From assembly GCA_014529385.2 (NCBI GenBank), contig CM043955.1, forward strand, positions 150,367,640-150,431,639: 64,000 bases of DNA. The letters run 5' to 3'. The notes beneath the pieces were generated by a model, which worked only from the letters and a program-made list of their open reading frames with translations, made no database searches and was not told the DNA's origin. Both the position numbers and the translations under genes were made by a program. Source of the stretch: Adiantum capillus-veneris (Eukaryota > Streptophyta > Polypodiopsida > Polypodiales > Pteridaceae). Positions within the stretch are counted from its first letter, which is position 1. Each line of letters starts with the position of its first letter. Shown piece after piece: positions 11,701-24,084 of the stretch.

Positions 11701-12570
11701 AGATGGAGCATTTTGGAGATGCTACAAGATCGCAAGGCCTGTTCTTGATAAGGAAAAATGTAAGTTGTGCTACTATTCATAGAATAATAAAGTAGAAATC
11801 ACTTTTTAATTGCTATCTTTATGGTGTTCAAGAAAAAGGATTGGAATGTCTGCGAAGGAAGTAATTGACTTTGGAAAAAGTTTGGAAATAGAAATATTGG
11901 ATGTGTTGGACCTACCATTAGTAATGTACTCATCATTTGGCAAGTGGCCTTCATGAATGGTAGTTATTCAATGTCACGTGGGTTAGGATCTTGCTTGATC
12001 TGGCGATTGCATTCAGATTGCACATTTCACTTTGGACAAGACAAAGGATGACATGAAGGATGCTTTGCTGAGCATTGTGAAGCCACATGGAGAAATACCT
12101 TTGTCTATTCCGTGATGGATCGGCCATTGAGTTTATAGTGAAAGCTTCTATTTTATTTTTGGCATCCAATGCTCCTGTGTATGGGCTTTCTAATTCTAAG
12201 GTTCCAGATTGGAACAAATTGGAAGTATGCCAGTTTGGACAACTTGCTCGACTTGCGTTTGCAACAGCCAATCACAAAGGCATATTTGTAGTGATCTACT
12301 AGTGTGATAATTATGGTATGGTTTTGATATAGCTGCTACTGCTGGATGGCGTGAAGACTATCTAAATGTAGTTTTTTTTTTGTAAGACACCAATCTACAA
12401 GAAAGAAAGTAGGATTGTGCACACATTGTTAGAGTCCGCAATGAAAAAAGAGAGCACTTGGCCAATGGAAGGCATCCAGATGCCTGAGGACGATGCTTGG
12501 TTCGATACGCTAGAGGAGGAGGATTGGACGAAAGAGGAAGATGGCACACCTTTGCAAGGTACACCCTGAA
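8797..12570 (+). pseudogene. Decayed multi-exon gene or DNA-transposon ORF of unknown family
   Basis: Exon-like coding pieces are scattered along the plus strand. The first starts at 8797 (MAPAKKSVAGAYVDFIYNGE), shifts frame near 8935 and continues as IVVIEVYVGKDAPLPHVPSM. Others include MEAYMLARANVAGEFPINED (9363), SLCRLIKLEKARYVSWDPNG (9569), KRVGKEPWYNVPIALMSQL (before 10389) and an acidic TLEEEDWTKEEDGTPLQ (about 12520-12570). Plausible introns include 9893-9969 and 10390-10473 (GTAAGT donors, TAG acceptors), and a CAG acceptor near 11701. Several stops and frameshifts fall inside the pieces. The first piece has a loose resemblance to the C-terminal domain of plant En/Spm-associated (Ptta) proteins, but I am not sure. 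No TIRs were identified. Treat it as a pseudogene with uncertain exon limits. Confidence 0.35.
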
Positions 12571-12638
12571 ATCTTCTATTTGAAAACAATGTTTCACTGC
12601 TTTGTTTAACCTTCATTTTTATGCAGGAGGTATGGAAC

Positions 12639-12761
<123 letters not shown>

Positions 12762-12830
12762 AAAAGAGGATACATGGCTAGAACTACTTTTGTGGAGCGA
12801 GCTTTCTCGAGATGGCTAGGGAATCCATGA

Positions 12831-13600
12831 CAAACTTGTTGGAGAGAGCTTTTTCAATAATTTTACCATCCAGTCCATTTTCCAGAAAAAGCTCCCTCCA
12901 AAGCTCACTCCATACCCCTACTCAATGTCAACCATTGCGAAATCTCTTACAGAGGAAATTTCTCTAGCCATTCAGACATTGAAGACTGCAAACGATATGT
13001 GGTTCAAGCTTGTTGGAGTGTTTGATTGGGATTCTATGATGCAAAAAGTCACCCTTCTTGGACAGTCATTTTCCATCTAGTTTCCACAAGGAAGTTCCAT
13101 GCAATCATTTCTTATGAAGGCTAAAGTTATTCATGACCAACTATTGGCTATGAAAAGTGTATTGACCGGTACTCAATTAGCTACTTTGGTTCTCACAAAT
13201 TTGCCTAAGGCGTATAAAACAGTGTCTAGGACACTTCCAATACAAATCACAAAGGAAAAGCTGGAATTTGATGATCTCATCTCTTTTCTCGTTGAGGAGG
13301 AAGCCGAGTTGATAACTCAAGGCAAAATTCAAATTTTTGACAAAGGTGTGGAAGCACTTTAAGAAGACCAAGAGCCGTTCTTAGGACTATGGAAAGCGTG
13401 GTCATTTGTCTAAAGATTGCAAATCCAAAGGAAAAGACAGAGGTTCTACAAAGGACAAAGGAAAAAGAAAGCATCATGAGGAAAGTAGTGATAGTGACTC
13501 AGGGAAGGACATCAAAGCGACTGCTGGTGTGGTGGAGATTACAATGGCAAGGATTTTTGCCTTCTAGTCACATGGAGACTGTTGCTGCCACTTGCTTCAG
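12831..13600 (+). pseudogene. Copia-type gag relic
   Basis: The plus-strand frame reads SMSTIAKSLTEEISLAIQTL (about 12924), has a TAG near 13078, and continues MQSFLMKAKVIHDQLLAMKS (13099), TQLATLVLTNLPKAYKTVSR and LEFDDLISFLVEEEAELIT to a stop at 13362. In another frame a zinc-knuckle remnant, DYGKRGHLSKDCKSKGKDRG (about 13383), keeps the His and last Cys but has lost the first cysteines. This is the UBN2-type Gag layout of Ty1/copia elements. There is no LTR of its own; it ends near 13690, where the LTR of the 13.7-kb copia starts, but that element is on the opposite strand. Confidence 0.65.
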
Positions 13601-13691
13601 CGAGAGAGAGGCTTGTGAGTGACAGAGAGGGGCAAATAGTGCTCCTTATAACTAATTTGGACCCTCGTGTTAAAGTTCAACTTATCGATGT

Positions 13692-13918
13692 TGTTGGAAT
13701 TAGGGTTGCAAAAAAACACACACAACTTGGAGAAGATGAAGGAAGCTCAAGGCACACAACAGAGAGCGTGTTACTTAGTGTGCAATGAAAAGATAGATAT
13801 CCCTAGAATGATGGACGTATATACAATGCACGGGGGAAAAAACCTCCTAAAGAGGGAAAAAATGCCCAGGCGGTCCTAGTGTGTTCACATACATCACTAC
13901 CACATGTATATGGTAACA
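13692..13918 (-). repeat. 3' LTR of copia family A copy 1 (227 bp)
   Basis: On the minus strand it begins TGTTACCATATACATGTGG and ends CCCTAATTCCAACA, matching the LTRs at 51582-51808 and 58290-58517 with a number of substitutions. A pyrimidine tract at 13921-13927 (CCCCCC on plus) is the polypurine tract on the element strand. Confidence 0.9.
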
Positions 13919-13989
13919 AGTCCCCCCTAGAGTAATGCGATGAATGAGAGATGGCACAGGAGTAAAGGGAAGTGCCATGCCCTGAGGAC

Positions 13990-16900
13990 ATGATCAGTCC
14001 ACAAAGGGGAGTAAGCCCAAAGAGTTTGCGGAAAGCTTCGAGCTTCTCATGAGACAATGCCTTTGCGAAAAGATCTTCAAGGTTGTCCTATGTTGGCACA
14101 TAAACCAAGCTGATCTCTCCTGTTGAGAGCCTCTCCCTGACATAGTGGTAATGCACCTCAATGTGCTTCATGCAAGCATGAAAAACTAGGTTCCTCGCAT
14201 TTGCCAATGTGCTCTAACTATCAGTGTAGATAGTATTGGCAGTGTCCTATCCAACACCCAAATCAGCCATAAGGCGTCTAAGCCATACACACTCAATCAT
14301 AGCTGTGAAGACTGCCTTGTACTTAGCCACACAACTAGAAGTGGCCATAGTAGGTTGCTTCTTGCTCAACCATGATATACATGAAATTCCAAGCATGAAA
14401 CAAAAACCACTTGTGGACACTCGCGTGTCAAAACAACTAGCCCAATTTGAGTCCAAAAAAGCATGCAAGTCTGGCGGAAATGATCCCCCCTTGGGATAAA
14501 ACAAGCCAAGATGTAAAGTGTCACTAAGGTATCAAAAAATCCTCTTGACAGCCTGCCAATGCTTAGACCCTGGGCTATGCATAAATCTGCTGATCTGTGA
14601 GACTGCAAACTAAATATCTCATGTTGCATACATAAATGAGGCATCCAACAACAGTTTGGTAAAGAGTGACATCTGCAGGATTACTAGCATCATGAAGACT
14701 CAATTTCAAACCTGTTTCCATGGGACTGGCAATAGGTTTGAAATCCTCAAGTCGCAACTTACATATCAATGTTTCTATGTAACTTGTCTGAAACAAGGCA
14801 ATACTACCATCGCATTGCTTAAACTGTATACCCAAGTAATGATGCAACAACCTCAAATCTTTCATCTTGAAAGTAGCATTCAAATCAGCCTTAAATTCAA
14901 CAATATGTCTCTCATTTGGTCCAGTGTGATCAGCAAATCATCTACATAAAGAACCACCATGAGAAGTACATCACCCTTATGCTTTACATACAATGTGCTT
15001 TCTGTTGGACTGTTACGAAAGCCTCGTTTGGCCAAATGCGTGTCACCTTTCTCATACCAAGCACGAGGATATTGCTGCAACCCATACAAAGCCTTCTTAC
15101 ATCTGCACACTTTGTCCTCTTGTCCTTTCTTGACAAAACCGCGAGGCTACGTTACATAAACTTCGTCAAATATGTCACCATTCAAGAAAGCAGTAACAAT
15201 GTCTGATTGATGTACATCCCAACCAAAATGAGCTGCCAATGCACATAGAAAATGCACAGTAGTCATACGACAAGTGGGAGCAAAAGTCTCTTCATAATCT
15301 ATGCCTTTTTGTTGTGCATAACCCTTTACAACAAGTCAAGCCTTATGGCGAATGATCTCATGATCTGGCTTGCGTTTCAACTTGTAAACCCACTTCGTAC
15401 CAATGGCCTTTTTGCCAGGAGGCAAATCACATAAAGTCCATGTGTCATTTTCTATAAGTGCATCGTATTCTGATTGCATGGCAACCATCCAATTTTTTAA
15501 ATTCTGTGCTTTATCAAAAGAGAGAGGTTCCTCAACATCATGTAAGCTAGACACAGCCAAAGCATAACTATTTGAAGCATAAGATGCATGGCAAGAGCTT
15601 GCTGAACGAGTACAACTAGACAAAGGTGCATCCAATTTACAGTCACGCAATGTATGCACCAACCATTTTTGCATACCTCTAGCCTGCTCATTTTCAGTCC
15701 TTTCCTTATCAAGCACATCATGTACATATGCATCAGTAATAGGCTGATCTATAACATTTTCGGAACTCCGATAGGCTGTACATTTACCTCATTGGAATTT
15801 ACATTCGAACTTCCACCACTAAAAAGAGGCAACAAAGTGTCATAAATGTCCTGTGAGCTTACATTACTGTCTCTAGTAACATGATAGCAAGGGTTGAACA
15901 GAATCGTCCACAAACACTACATCCCGTGAAACCACAATATGCTTTGTTTGCAGATGATACAACCTGCAACCTTTGCTTTCAGCACTATAACCAACAAAAA
16001 TACATTTGATAGCCTTATCATCCAATTTTCTGCGCCGTGTTTCTGGCACCAAGCATATGCCAAATCACCAAAAACATGCATGTGCTCAATAGAAGGCTTT
16101 CTATCATGCCATGCTTCATATGGAGTAATAGACTGCAAAGCTTTCGTAGGACACCTATTAAGTACATAAGTGGCACACATGATGGCCTCAAGCTAAAAAG
16201 AATGCGGCAAAGCTTGCCGTTTGACCATACATCATGCCATTTCCGTAAGTGACCTGTTTTTCCTCTCAGCAACACCATTTTGTTGAGGCGTATAAGGCAC
16301 TGTACATTGGTGTTTTATCCCACGACTAGCCGGAAATGCATTAAATTTATGAGACATATACTCCCCCCCTCGATCGGAATGGAGGGTGCCCATAGTACAT
16401 TTCGAGACATTTTCAGCCATAGCCAGAAATTATTTGAAGCACATAAAAACTTCGGACTTTGCTTTAAGCGGAAATACCCATGCATGCCTGGAGTAATCAT
16501 CAATGAAATTCACAAGTAAAGGTAATTGCCCAAGGACGGAGTTTGCATGGGCCCACTATGCACAAGCTGCAACCTACATGTGGCCCTAACTGAACCATCC
16601 TTTGGAAAGTTTGAACGTTGCATCTTATGCAAAATACAGCCTTCACAAACATGTTTGACATGTGCTTCAAGAGGCGGCAAAGAAACAATCATGTCAGATT
16701 TCTGCAAATGCAACAAACTGGCAAAATTCAAATGACCAAAACGTGCATGCCAAAGTTTTTGCATCTGAAATAGCCCTTGAATCTGCAACTGCATTTGCAA
16801 AATTTTGTTCACACTTGTCATACAGAGTGAGCTTATACAGCCCATGGCACAAAAGGCCAGAGGCAACAATTTCATCACCAAAACTGACATCATGAACTGT

Positions 16901-17235
16901 ACATCTGTCATCCACAAATTTGACGACAAGTCCAAGACTAGCAACTGCAGATACAGACAACAGATTCTTCTTGATCCCAGGTACATAAAGTGCATCAACA
17001 AGTGTGAAAGAACTGCCATTTATAGTAGTAAGCACAATATTTACAACTCCCTGAACTAGATAAGAGGCATTGTTGGCACAAGTGACTGAATTCCCATGAG
17101 GGACAAACTCGAGAGAGGTGAATAATTCACAATGTGAGGCAATGTGCTTTGTAGCACCACTGTCAAAATCTCACACATGTGAATCTGCAGCAACTGACAT
17201 GCATGCATCATGGACAACAAGATTGTAAGTGCATT
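13990..17235 (-). pseudogene. Decayed copia pol: protease end, integrase, RT, RNase H
   Basis: In element order: LTTINGSSFTLVDALYVPG (protease tail and pre-integrase), a GAG-pre-integrase zinc region (HARFGHLNFASLL, CEGCILHKMQ), integrase core pieces (TLHSDRGGEYMSHKF, PYTPQQNGVAERKNRS), the linker with LENDTWTLCDLPPGKKAIGT-like sequence, and RT with KKALYGLQQYPRAWYEKGDT and the catalytic VVLYVDDLLIT box. RNase H includes SCVAKYKAVFTAMIECVWLR. Frames break many times by stops and indels, so it cannot be functional. It reads like the copy at 53245-58214, which is the best guide to the intact order. The YVDD box is preserved. Confidence 0.85.
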
Positions 17236-17243
17236 GATACCAA

Positions 17244-18101
17244 TGTAACAAAAATGGCATATGAATTTTGAGAGTACCAAAATCAGGAAATTAGATGAAG
17301 CACTTTTGTGAGATTACTTTGTGAGCATAGCGGGTGAACTTAATTGATGGTAGCAACATAAACATGGTACTTAGTTAACTTGGCATGCACAATACTTTTG
17401 CAAGAGAGAGTTTAAGAAACATGACAATAGTTGAGGACTAGATTCATACGGAGCCGGTCCCCCCTCCAATAGGCATTTGTATTATAGTTTCTCCCATCAA
17501 GAGAGACTTGGTACAATACAATCTTTGTGTTCATTGTGACCTAGGTGATGCAATGAAGATGGAAAGCTTCATGCATCACAAACATAGCATAAACTTTGTA
17601 GAAAGCATTAACTATCCCAAGCCTCAGTCCCAAGGCCTCAAACACCTTCGAAGGTGGAGAGAGCTAGCAGGGAATGAGGGTAGGGAAGAGGAAGAAGAAA
17701 CATTCCATAGCAGAAAGAAATAGTTCCTCACTTATCATCACTCTTCTTGCTAGCATACATAATAGCATAGTAATGAAGACGGAGAAGATGGTAAGCCTAA
17801 GCATTGAAGCATAGCTCTTGGTTGGATTTGCATTCCATAGCCAAGAGTGTTGGCGTAGCTCTCACTTCTCACAAGCTTGGAGAAGGAGGTGGAGTTCCTC
17901 AACTTTCACCAAGTGAGAATGGATCCACAAAATGAGTGTGTGTGTGGTGTATATCCCCCTCGCACCCTCTTGCTTGCTTGGGGGGAGTTGCAACTTTTCC
18001 ACATGCTGCAAGATCATTGGGCCCTTCTCTCCCTAGCCAATCACATGCAGCATGCAGTCATGTAGATGGGTAGTTTTTTGACAAGTGTCCTCCTTACCCC
18101 T

Positions 18102-18139
<38 letters not shown>

Positions 18140-18953
18140 TAAAATATCTAGATATTTTTTTGGTGGAATTATAAGCTCATTGGACCTCTCTTTATCCCAA
18201 CCAATAGCATTCAAGCACACCATGTGGTTAAGCTTTGACATGTGTCCCATGTGCCCTTTTAGAAAAGGGGTGCCCTTTGGGTGAGTGGAAGGTTAGGTCA
18301 AAGATTCCCCTAACTTTGGGACTTTCATGCATAGGAAGATTCTCAAGCAACTTCCTTATTAAATTTGTAGGGTCTCTTTTTGACTCAAGCACCTTACCCC
18401 CATGTATAGGAAGCTTCTCAAGCAACTTCCTCATTAAGTTTGTAGGGTCTCTTTTTGACTCAAGCACCTTACCTCCCATGTATAGGAAGCTTCTCAAGCA
18501 ACTTCCTCATTAAGTTTGTAGGGTCTCTTTTTGACTCAAGCACCTTAGATGGAGTTCCCACCTCAAGCTCAATCCTACCTTGCCTAAGGTCAAAGGCAAG
18601 TTTAGGTCGGCGGGTTTCCACTTCAAGCTCAACCCTAGCTTCTTTGCCTAAGGTCAAAGGTAATTTTAGGTCGGGTTCCTACCTCAAGCTCCCTAAGGTC
18701 AAAGGACTTTTAACACTAACCATTGGAGGTCTTTAATGAAGCTAATCCTAAGGTCTTTTAAGCTCCATTAGTTAACCTTGCTCTTTGACAAACCATCTCT
18801 CATTTGGGCCCCTTTACCATTGGCCCGTGTTGAGATAGATCCATAAGCACATGTCTATATTCTAACCCTTGTTCCCATTTATTATCCCACATTAAATTAT
18901 CAGTTTAATATGAGAAAATAATTTGGGTTGGTTAGATATTAGATTTAATGACA
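17244..18953 (-). repeat. Gypsy LTR, left copy (1710 bp)
   Basis: On the element strand it begins TGTCATTAAATC next to the purine tract and ends TTTTTGTTACA next to ATACCAA, part of a primer site. Inside are a short (GA)n at 18103-18136, a three-unit minisatellite (18328-18545) and partial repeats of a CTCAAGCTC/GGTCAAAGG unit at 18550-18710. Confidence 0.85.
18328..18545. repeat. Three-copy minisatellite inside gypsy LTR, unit about 74 bp
   Basis: Units start ATGCATAGGAAG or ATGTATAGGAAG, contain CTCAAGCAACTTCCT and TTTGTAGGGTCTCTTTTTGA, and end CAAGCACCTTA. The right LTR has the equivalent array at 25688-25912, so the repeat predates the element's insertion. The array stays open in one plus-strand frame, but this is a by-product of the unit length. 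Confidence 0.9.
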
Positions 18954-18968
18954 TTACCTCTCTCTTGA
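18954..18968 (-). other. Gypsy polypurine tract
   Basis: On the minus strand this reads TTCAAGAGAGAGGTAA directly before the LTR start TGTCATT. It is preceded by GTCGAGGACAACTATG, the kind of ending seen upstream of many plant gypsy LTRs. The same tract occurs at 26292-26306 beside the right LTR. Confidence 0.7.
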
Positions 18969-19311
18969 AATCATAGTTGTCCTCGACTATGAGGTAAAAG
19001 AGATAAAGCCATAGTCATTAGTCAATTTGTCTTAGCGGGTAGATGATCCCCTTTTTAGCCTACGACATCATTCCAAGATGGATGACTAATCCATTTGGTG
19101 CTTGGGAGACATAGCTGCCACAAGCATGTCTGCCCTTTAGTCCATTTCATCCTCCCAAGTAGAGTGACAAATTCTACATGGTGTTTGAGAGACGTCGTCA
19201 TCCCAAACATGATTCTTAGTATGCATACTACTTAAATTTGTGCACAATAAAGAGAGAATTGATCTTATAAGACAAAAACATTGATCATTTAAAAGAAACA
19301 TGTACATTTGC

Positions 19312-20480
19312 TTACTCTAATGTAGCATTGTAAGCGTTGACAAGGTTCATACTATCCTTAAGTTGAATTCCTTGCATCCATCTAGCATCTTCAAAAGGAT
19401 AATTTTTGAACTTAATAAGATACCATCGGATAATCTTACCATGTCGTAGTACCTTGTCTTCATGCGAAAGGATAGCTTCGGGTTGTGGCACCTCTTCTTG
19501 GTCTTTGATTTTGGGAGGGTCTTCAATAATTGGTTCATTTGGAGACTCTCCTTTGTAGGGTTTAAGTAGGCTGAGATGAAAAGCATTGTGTATGAGACAA
19601 TGGTTAGGCAACTTGAGTTGATAAGCCACCTCATTGATTGGCTTCAAAATTTGAAACGGACCATAGTATCTTTTTGCTAGTTTAGCATAATACTTTTGAT
19701 GGCTCGTAGGATTTTTGCTCGTCGTTTGCCTCAATCGAGCCTTAGGAAACTTAAGTAAGACCCAATCATTTTCTTTGAACGTTAAGGCCCTTCTATGCTT
19801 GTCAGCAACAGCTTTTTGCGTTAGTTGGGAGATGGATATAGCCTCCTTAATCGTTTAAAAAGATGCTTGTAGGTCATGGCTATACTCATTGGCAACGAAG
19901 ATCTTCCCATGTACTTTAAGTAGCAAGGGACTTTTAGGTCGTCCCTCTATGATTTCAAAAGGTGCTTTTCTTGTAGAAGTATGGATAGTATTATTATATG
20001 CATACTCTACAAGAGGTAAGTACTTTTCCCATTGTGAGCGTTGATCTACTTCTGTAACATAGGTCTTTAGTAGATCAAGAATCATAAGATTGGCTACCTC
20101 ACTTTTGCCATCCGTTTGTGGGTGATAGGCTAAAGAGAAATCCAATCTTGTACCTAGATTTTTGAAGAGACCTTTTCAAAAATTAATGGTCATTCTAGGA
20201 TTTCTATCTGACACGATGGATGTTGGCGATCCATGGTGTTTGAAAATCTGTGATATGAAGAGAGTTGCCATTTGGTGTGCCTTAATAGTCTTCTTGAGAG
20301 GGATAAAGTGTGCTTGCTTGCTAAATGTGTCGACTATTGTCCATATTCCCATATTCCCATGGATAGACTTGGGTAATCCAAAGATAAAATCCATGGATAT
20401 ACTCTCCCATGGTGAGTTATGAATTGGCAATGGCTAGAGTAATCCAGGTTGCTTCCCTCTATCGTACTTGGTCTTTTGGC
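19312..20480 (-). pseudogene. Gypsy integrase with C-terminal chromodomain, decayed
   Basis: Integrase core pieces are SMDFIFGLPKSIHGNMGIW (first Asp), SPTSIVSDRNPRMTINF (second Asp) and FSLAYHPQTDGKSEVANLM (Glu), in minus-strand frames at 20430-20176 and 20145-19855. A stop separates the two frames. The C-terminal part (19734-19312) contains YYGPFQILKPINEVAYQLKL and LIHNAFHLSLLKPYKG (the GPY/F-type module), then a chromodomain-like end with KIIRWYLIKFKNYPFEDARW, finishing NAYNATLE then stop. The zinc-binding H2C2 part lies upstream near 20620-20460 with stops. The chromodomain places it among the chromoviruses, which often target heterochromatin. Confidence 0.85.
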
Positions 20481-20904
20481 ATACCACACATTTTGAAACA
20501 TACTCTTGTATGTCCACTTCCATGGTAGGCCAATAAAAGTACGTCTCTACCCCTCAAAGAGTAGGTTGAATGCCTCTATGCCCCGTATAGGGAGGAGCAT
20601 GGGATTCATACATGACTTTCTCACGAAGGGAGTGGGTAACACATAGCCTATTGCCATGGAGAAGATAACCATCCTACAAGGTGAATGGTTCCTCTTTCTT
20701 CCCCAAAGCAAGGGATGACATTATGTCTTTAAAGTCAGGGTCAATAGCATACTCATCTATCATAGAAGATAGATCATTGTGAGTTGCTATTGACACAGCA
20801 TTAACTTTTGGTCATCGTGAAAGTGCATCACCCACTTGATTGTGCTTACCAGCAAAGTGAGCAATGTGGAAATTAAATTGCGAAAGAAAATTTTCCCACC
20901 TCAT

Positions 20905-22001
20905 TTATTTGTCGAAAAGCTTTGTTTGCGTCATGAAGTACTTGAGACTTTGATGGTCTGTTCGTAAAATGAACGGAGTCCCCAATAGATAGTGCTTCCA
21001 TGTGTCTAGGGCATGTAGAACAACTGACAGCTCTTTCTCATAAATGCCTAACACCCGTTCATCCGTGTTGAGCCTTCGGCTCTCATATGCTATGGCATGC
21101 CCTTCTTGAAGCAAGACTGCTCCAAGGCAATCACCACAAGCATCACATTGGACCTCAAATGGCTTTGAGAGATCCGGAAGCATAAGAACTAGTTGGGAGG
21201 TAAGTTTATTTTTGAGCTTGTCAGAAGCACTTTGCTCCTTAGTAGTCCATGAATACTTAACATTTTTCTTTGTTAAGTCATATAATGGTCCTGCTATTTG
21301 AGAGAATTTTTCTATGAAGCGTCTATAGTATGCACACATACCAATAAATCTTCTTAGCTCATGTAGATTCCTTGGATTAGGCTATGCTTTTATTACCTCC
21401 AACTTTGATGGATCCATACGGATACCATATTGAGAGATAATATGACCTAAGTATTGAATCTCTTGAAGAAAAAATTCGCTTTTCTTTTGATTGAGAAAAA
21501 GCTTATTCTCCCTTAATGCTTGAAAAATCACTTGGAGATGTTGCTTGTGTTCCTCCAATGAATTGGAGTAGATGATGATATTATCAAAGAACACTCTAGT
21601 GAATTGCAGTAGGGTCTAAAAATTTTCTCCATTAATTGATTGAATGTAGCTGGTGCATTAATCAAGCCAAAAGGTATGACTAGATATTCATAAAGGCCAA
21701 ATGTTGTACGAAACACGGTCTTTAGGATATCTTCATTCACTATCCTTATTTGATGGTAGCCACTTTTAAGGTCAATCCTATTGAAGTAGGTAGAGCCTTG
21801 TAGCTTATCAAACAGATCTTCTACGCGATGTACAGGAAATCTGTTTTTGATAGTGATATGGTTTAGTGCATGATAGTCCACACACATCCGGTATGTACCA
21901 TCTTTCTTTTGCACTAAAAGGACTGGAGAACAAAAGGGAGAGGAGCTAGGCCTCACCATTCCTTTGTCTACCAATTCTTGTACTTGCCTCATGATCTCCA
22001 C
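20905..22001 (-). pseudogene. Gypsy reverse transcriptase and RNase H, decayed
   Basis: RT starts at 22001 ([20 protein letters not shown]) and shows [36 protein letters not shown] and the [14 protein letters not shown] motif. A frameshift near 21590 leads to [19 protein letters not shown], in which the second catalytic Asp of the usual F/YxDD box is Asn. The connection continues as LGHIISQYGIRMDPSKLEVI. RNase H (21339-20905) has FEVQCDACGDCLGAVLLQ and YEKELSVVLHALDTWKHYLL with DHQSLKYFM; its first Asp is present. Stops at 21382 and 20905 break the frame. The element could not make active enzyme. Confidence 0.85.
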
Positions 22002-22085
22002 TTGTTGAGCTTGTGAAACTCGATAGGGAGGTTTGTTAGGCGGTGAGCTTCCCGATAGGAGCTCAATTCGATGGTCATCATCCCC

Positions 22086-24084
22086 TTATTTTAGAGGTAA
22101 GTCCATAGGGATATCATCGATGAACACATCTTGGAATCCTTTTAGAAAGTTAGACAAGCCTAACTCTTCTTGATTCCTACCATTCATCTTTGATGAATCA
22201 TTAGGACCTTTTAGGGATTCTTTGACAAAAATCATGTACGCAGAAACTGAGCTTTTCATTGATTTATCAAGGGCGAGAGGATTTACAAGTGGTATAGTAT
22301 GACCAGACTCATTAGCATCTATATACATATTATTTCCCCTGTAGGTGAAGTAGATTCTCCTTTCAGGGAACTTCATGTTGGCAGCCATGCGGTTGAACCA
22401 TGGTACCCCTAGGATAGCATCCTCATGTTGGAGAGGAGAGATAAAGAAGTCTTCTTTGTCGACATAGATTTGGACATGAAGCCTCAAATTCCCAATCAAG
22501 GGAGTAACGGAGGCTTGCTATCCCTTGAAAGCGGCATCAGCAATTACAGCATCTCCCATCTCAAAAGCTTGAATGCCCAACTTGGTGGCCAACTCCATTG
22601 ATATGAAGTTGTGAGTAGAACCAGGGTCAAACAAGATGAAGTCATCATGCTCCCTTACCTTTCCCCAAGCATAGGAGAGAGGTGATCCTTTACAATGAGC
22701 ATCCTCTTTTGGAGCTTCAATAGTGGAAGCTCTAGGAGTCTCATTGCGAGCATTTCTTTTGGGGCAAGAACGATAACCATGTCCTTGCTCCCCACACTTA
22801 AAACATTTGTGATCCTTGCGAAAAGTTTCAAGCTCTTTAGGAGAGAGTTTATTCTTACCTTTGTAAACTCCTTTCTCCTTGGACCGATTATTGTTGGAAT
22901 GGCCTTGGGAAAAAAATTGAGCATTAATTTTTCCCTTTGCATCACTTTTGTCTTTATTTTCCATGGGCTTGACATTCCGTCTAACCCCTTGTTGGAAATT
23001 GATGCGTGAAGCAACCATGGTATGGTGGATTACTTCGCTGATAGAACCAGGCCGTTGAGAGTTGACATACTTGGCCATCTCTTTAGGTAATCCCGCACAA
23101 AATTGTTTGTTTTGCTCAACAAAGTCTATCTTTTGAAAGACAGTAGCCTTGAGATGTAAATCTCAAAACTTGTCCACACATTTGTGGATAGACTCATGAG
23201 AGCAAAGCCTCAAACTCCGCCATTTAGTGAGCACTTTGTCCTTTGCATCGCTTGCAAGGAATTGCTTCATGATGGAAACTCGTAGAGTTTTCCATGTCTT
23301 TGGGGCTTCACCATTGCCACGAAGGCTAGCCCACCATTGACGAGACGATTTTTGGAAGTGCAAAGCTACATGGCGTAGCTTGGAGGACTCCGTGAAGCCC
23401 TCGTCTCAGAAGGCCACATCAAATTGTTGGATGAAGGCCAATAGTTTGTCGGTAGCACCAAAGGTGCCATCATAGGTGAGAAAAGAGATACTCTTTCCTC
23501 CCTCTTTGAACTTCTTGAGCTTTTGTGACCTTCGCCATGTAGGGCAAGAGTTGCGATGTCCTCCCCTCTTATATTCTCTAGGAGAATAGCCATAGCTTTC
23601 ATCGGTAGAGGAGGAAGGTGAAGAAGAAGGAGAAGAGGCTGACCTCTTTCTTGCCTTTTTCTTCCTTGGTTTCCTCTCTTGCCTTTTGGAGTGATGAGGA
23701 GAAGGACTATGGGTTAACCGTTTCCTCTTGGGAGGAGTTGGCGATCGTTTAGTACGCCTTCTTTGTGGAGCCACATCTTCGGAGGAATTTAGGGATTCAT
23801 TGCTTTCTTGATCTTTGGATTCCTCCTCTCGTATGGGAGAGAGTCTTGTTTTGGGGGTCTCATCAAGAGGCCTTGTAAGCTCTCTCTCCTCTTGGAGAGG
23901 AAAGGAAATCCCATAAGCACGAAGTTGTTGAGTAACTTCGGCTTGCAAAGGTGGGGTTGCGCATAGCTTGTTGCAACCTAGTGACAAGATAATTAACAAA
24001 CATGGGGGCATCATCATTGGCACCTTCATGTGCAAAATCAAAGTTATCAATGTTCATTCTACTCTCTTGGTTATTGTCAGCCAT
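22086..24084 (-). pseudogene. Gypsy gag and aspartic protease, decayed
   Basis: Gag starts MADNNQESRMNIDNFDFAHE at 24084 and shifts frame near 23975 into a region rich in Arg, Lys and Ser (SKRQERKPRKKKARKRS). It continues with YDGTFGATDKLLAFIQQFD, a stop at 23406 and HFQKSSRQWWASLRGN (23363). The zinc knuckle CFKCGEQGHGYRSCP (CX2CX4HX4C) is intact at about 22800-22755. The protease motif reads ILFDPGSTHNFIS, with Pro in place of the usual Ser/Thr after Asp. Another stop near 22516 precedes the segment at 22499-22086 (LGVPWFNRMAANMKFPERRI) that leads into RT. Confidence 0.8.

Larger units (their letters stand above)
13692..17236 (-). mobile_element. 5'-truncated Ty1/copia retrotransposon (family A, copy 1)
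   Basis: The 3' LTR is at 13692-13918, followed inward by a purine tract and a decayed pol. The sequence is closely similar over its whole length to the plus-strand element at 51582-58517 (same LTR, same protein). It is cut at 17236, within the protease-proximal region, where gypsy sequence begins (primer-site remnant ATACCAA at 17237-17243 and then its LTR). Gag, PBS and 5' LTR are missing. The cut most likely marks the gypsy insertion or a later deletion, since the missing part is not found beyond 26710. Confidence 0.85.

Noticed and set aside
18228-18736. Repeat-protein-like frames with a recurring FSSNFLIKFVGSLFDSSTLP motif
   Set aside because: They arise from the LTR minisatellite; unit length keeps one frame open, and the same array exists in the other LTR.
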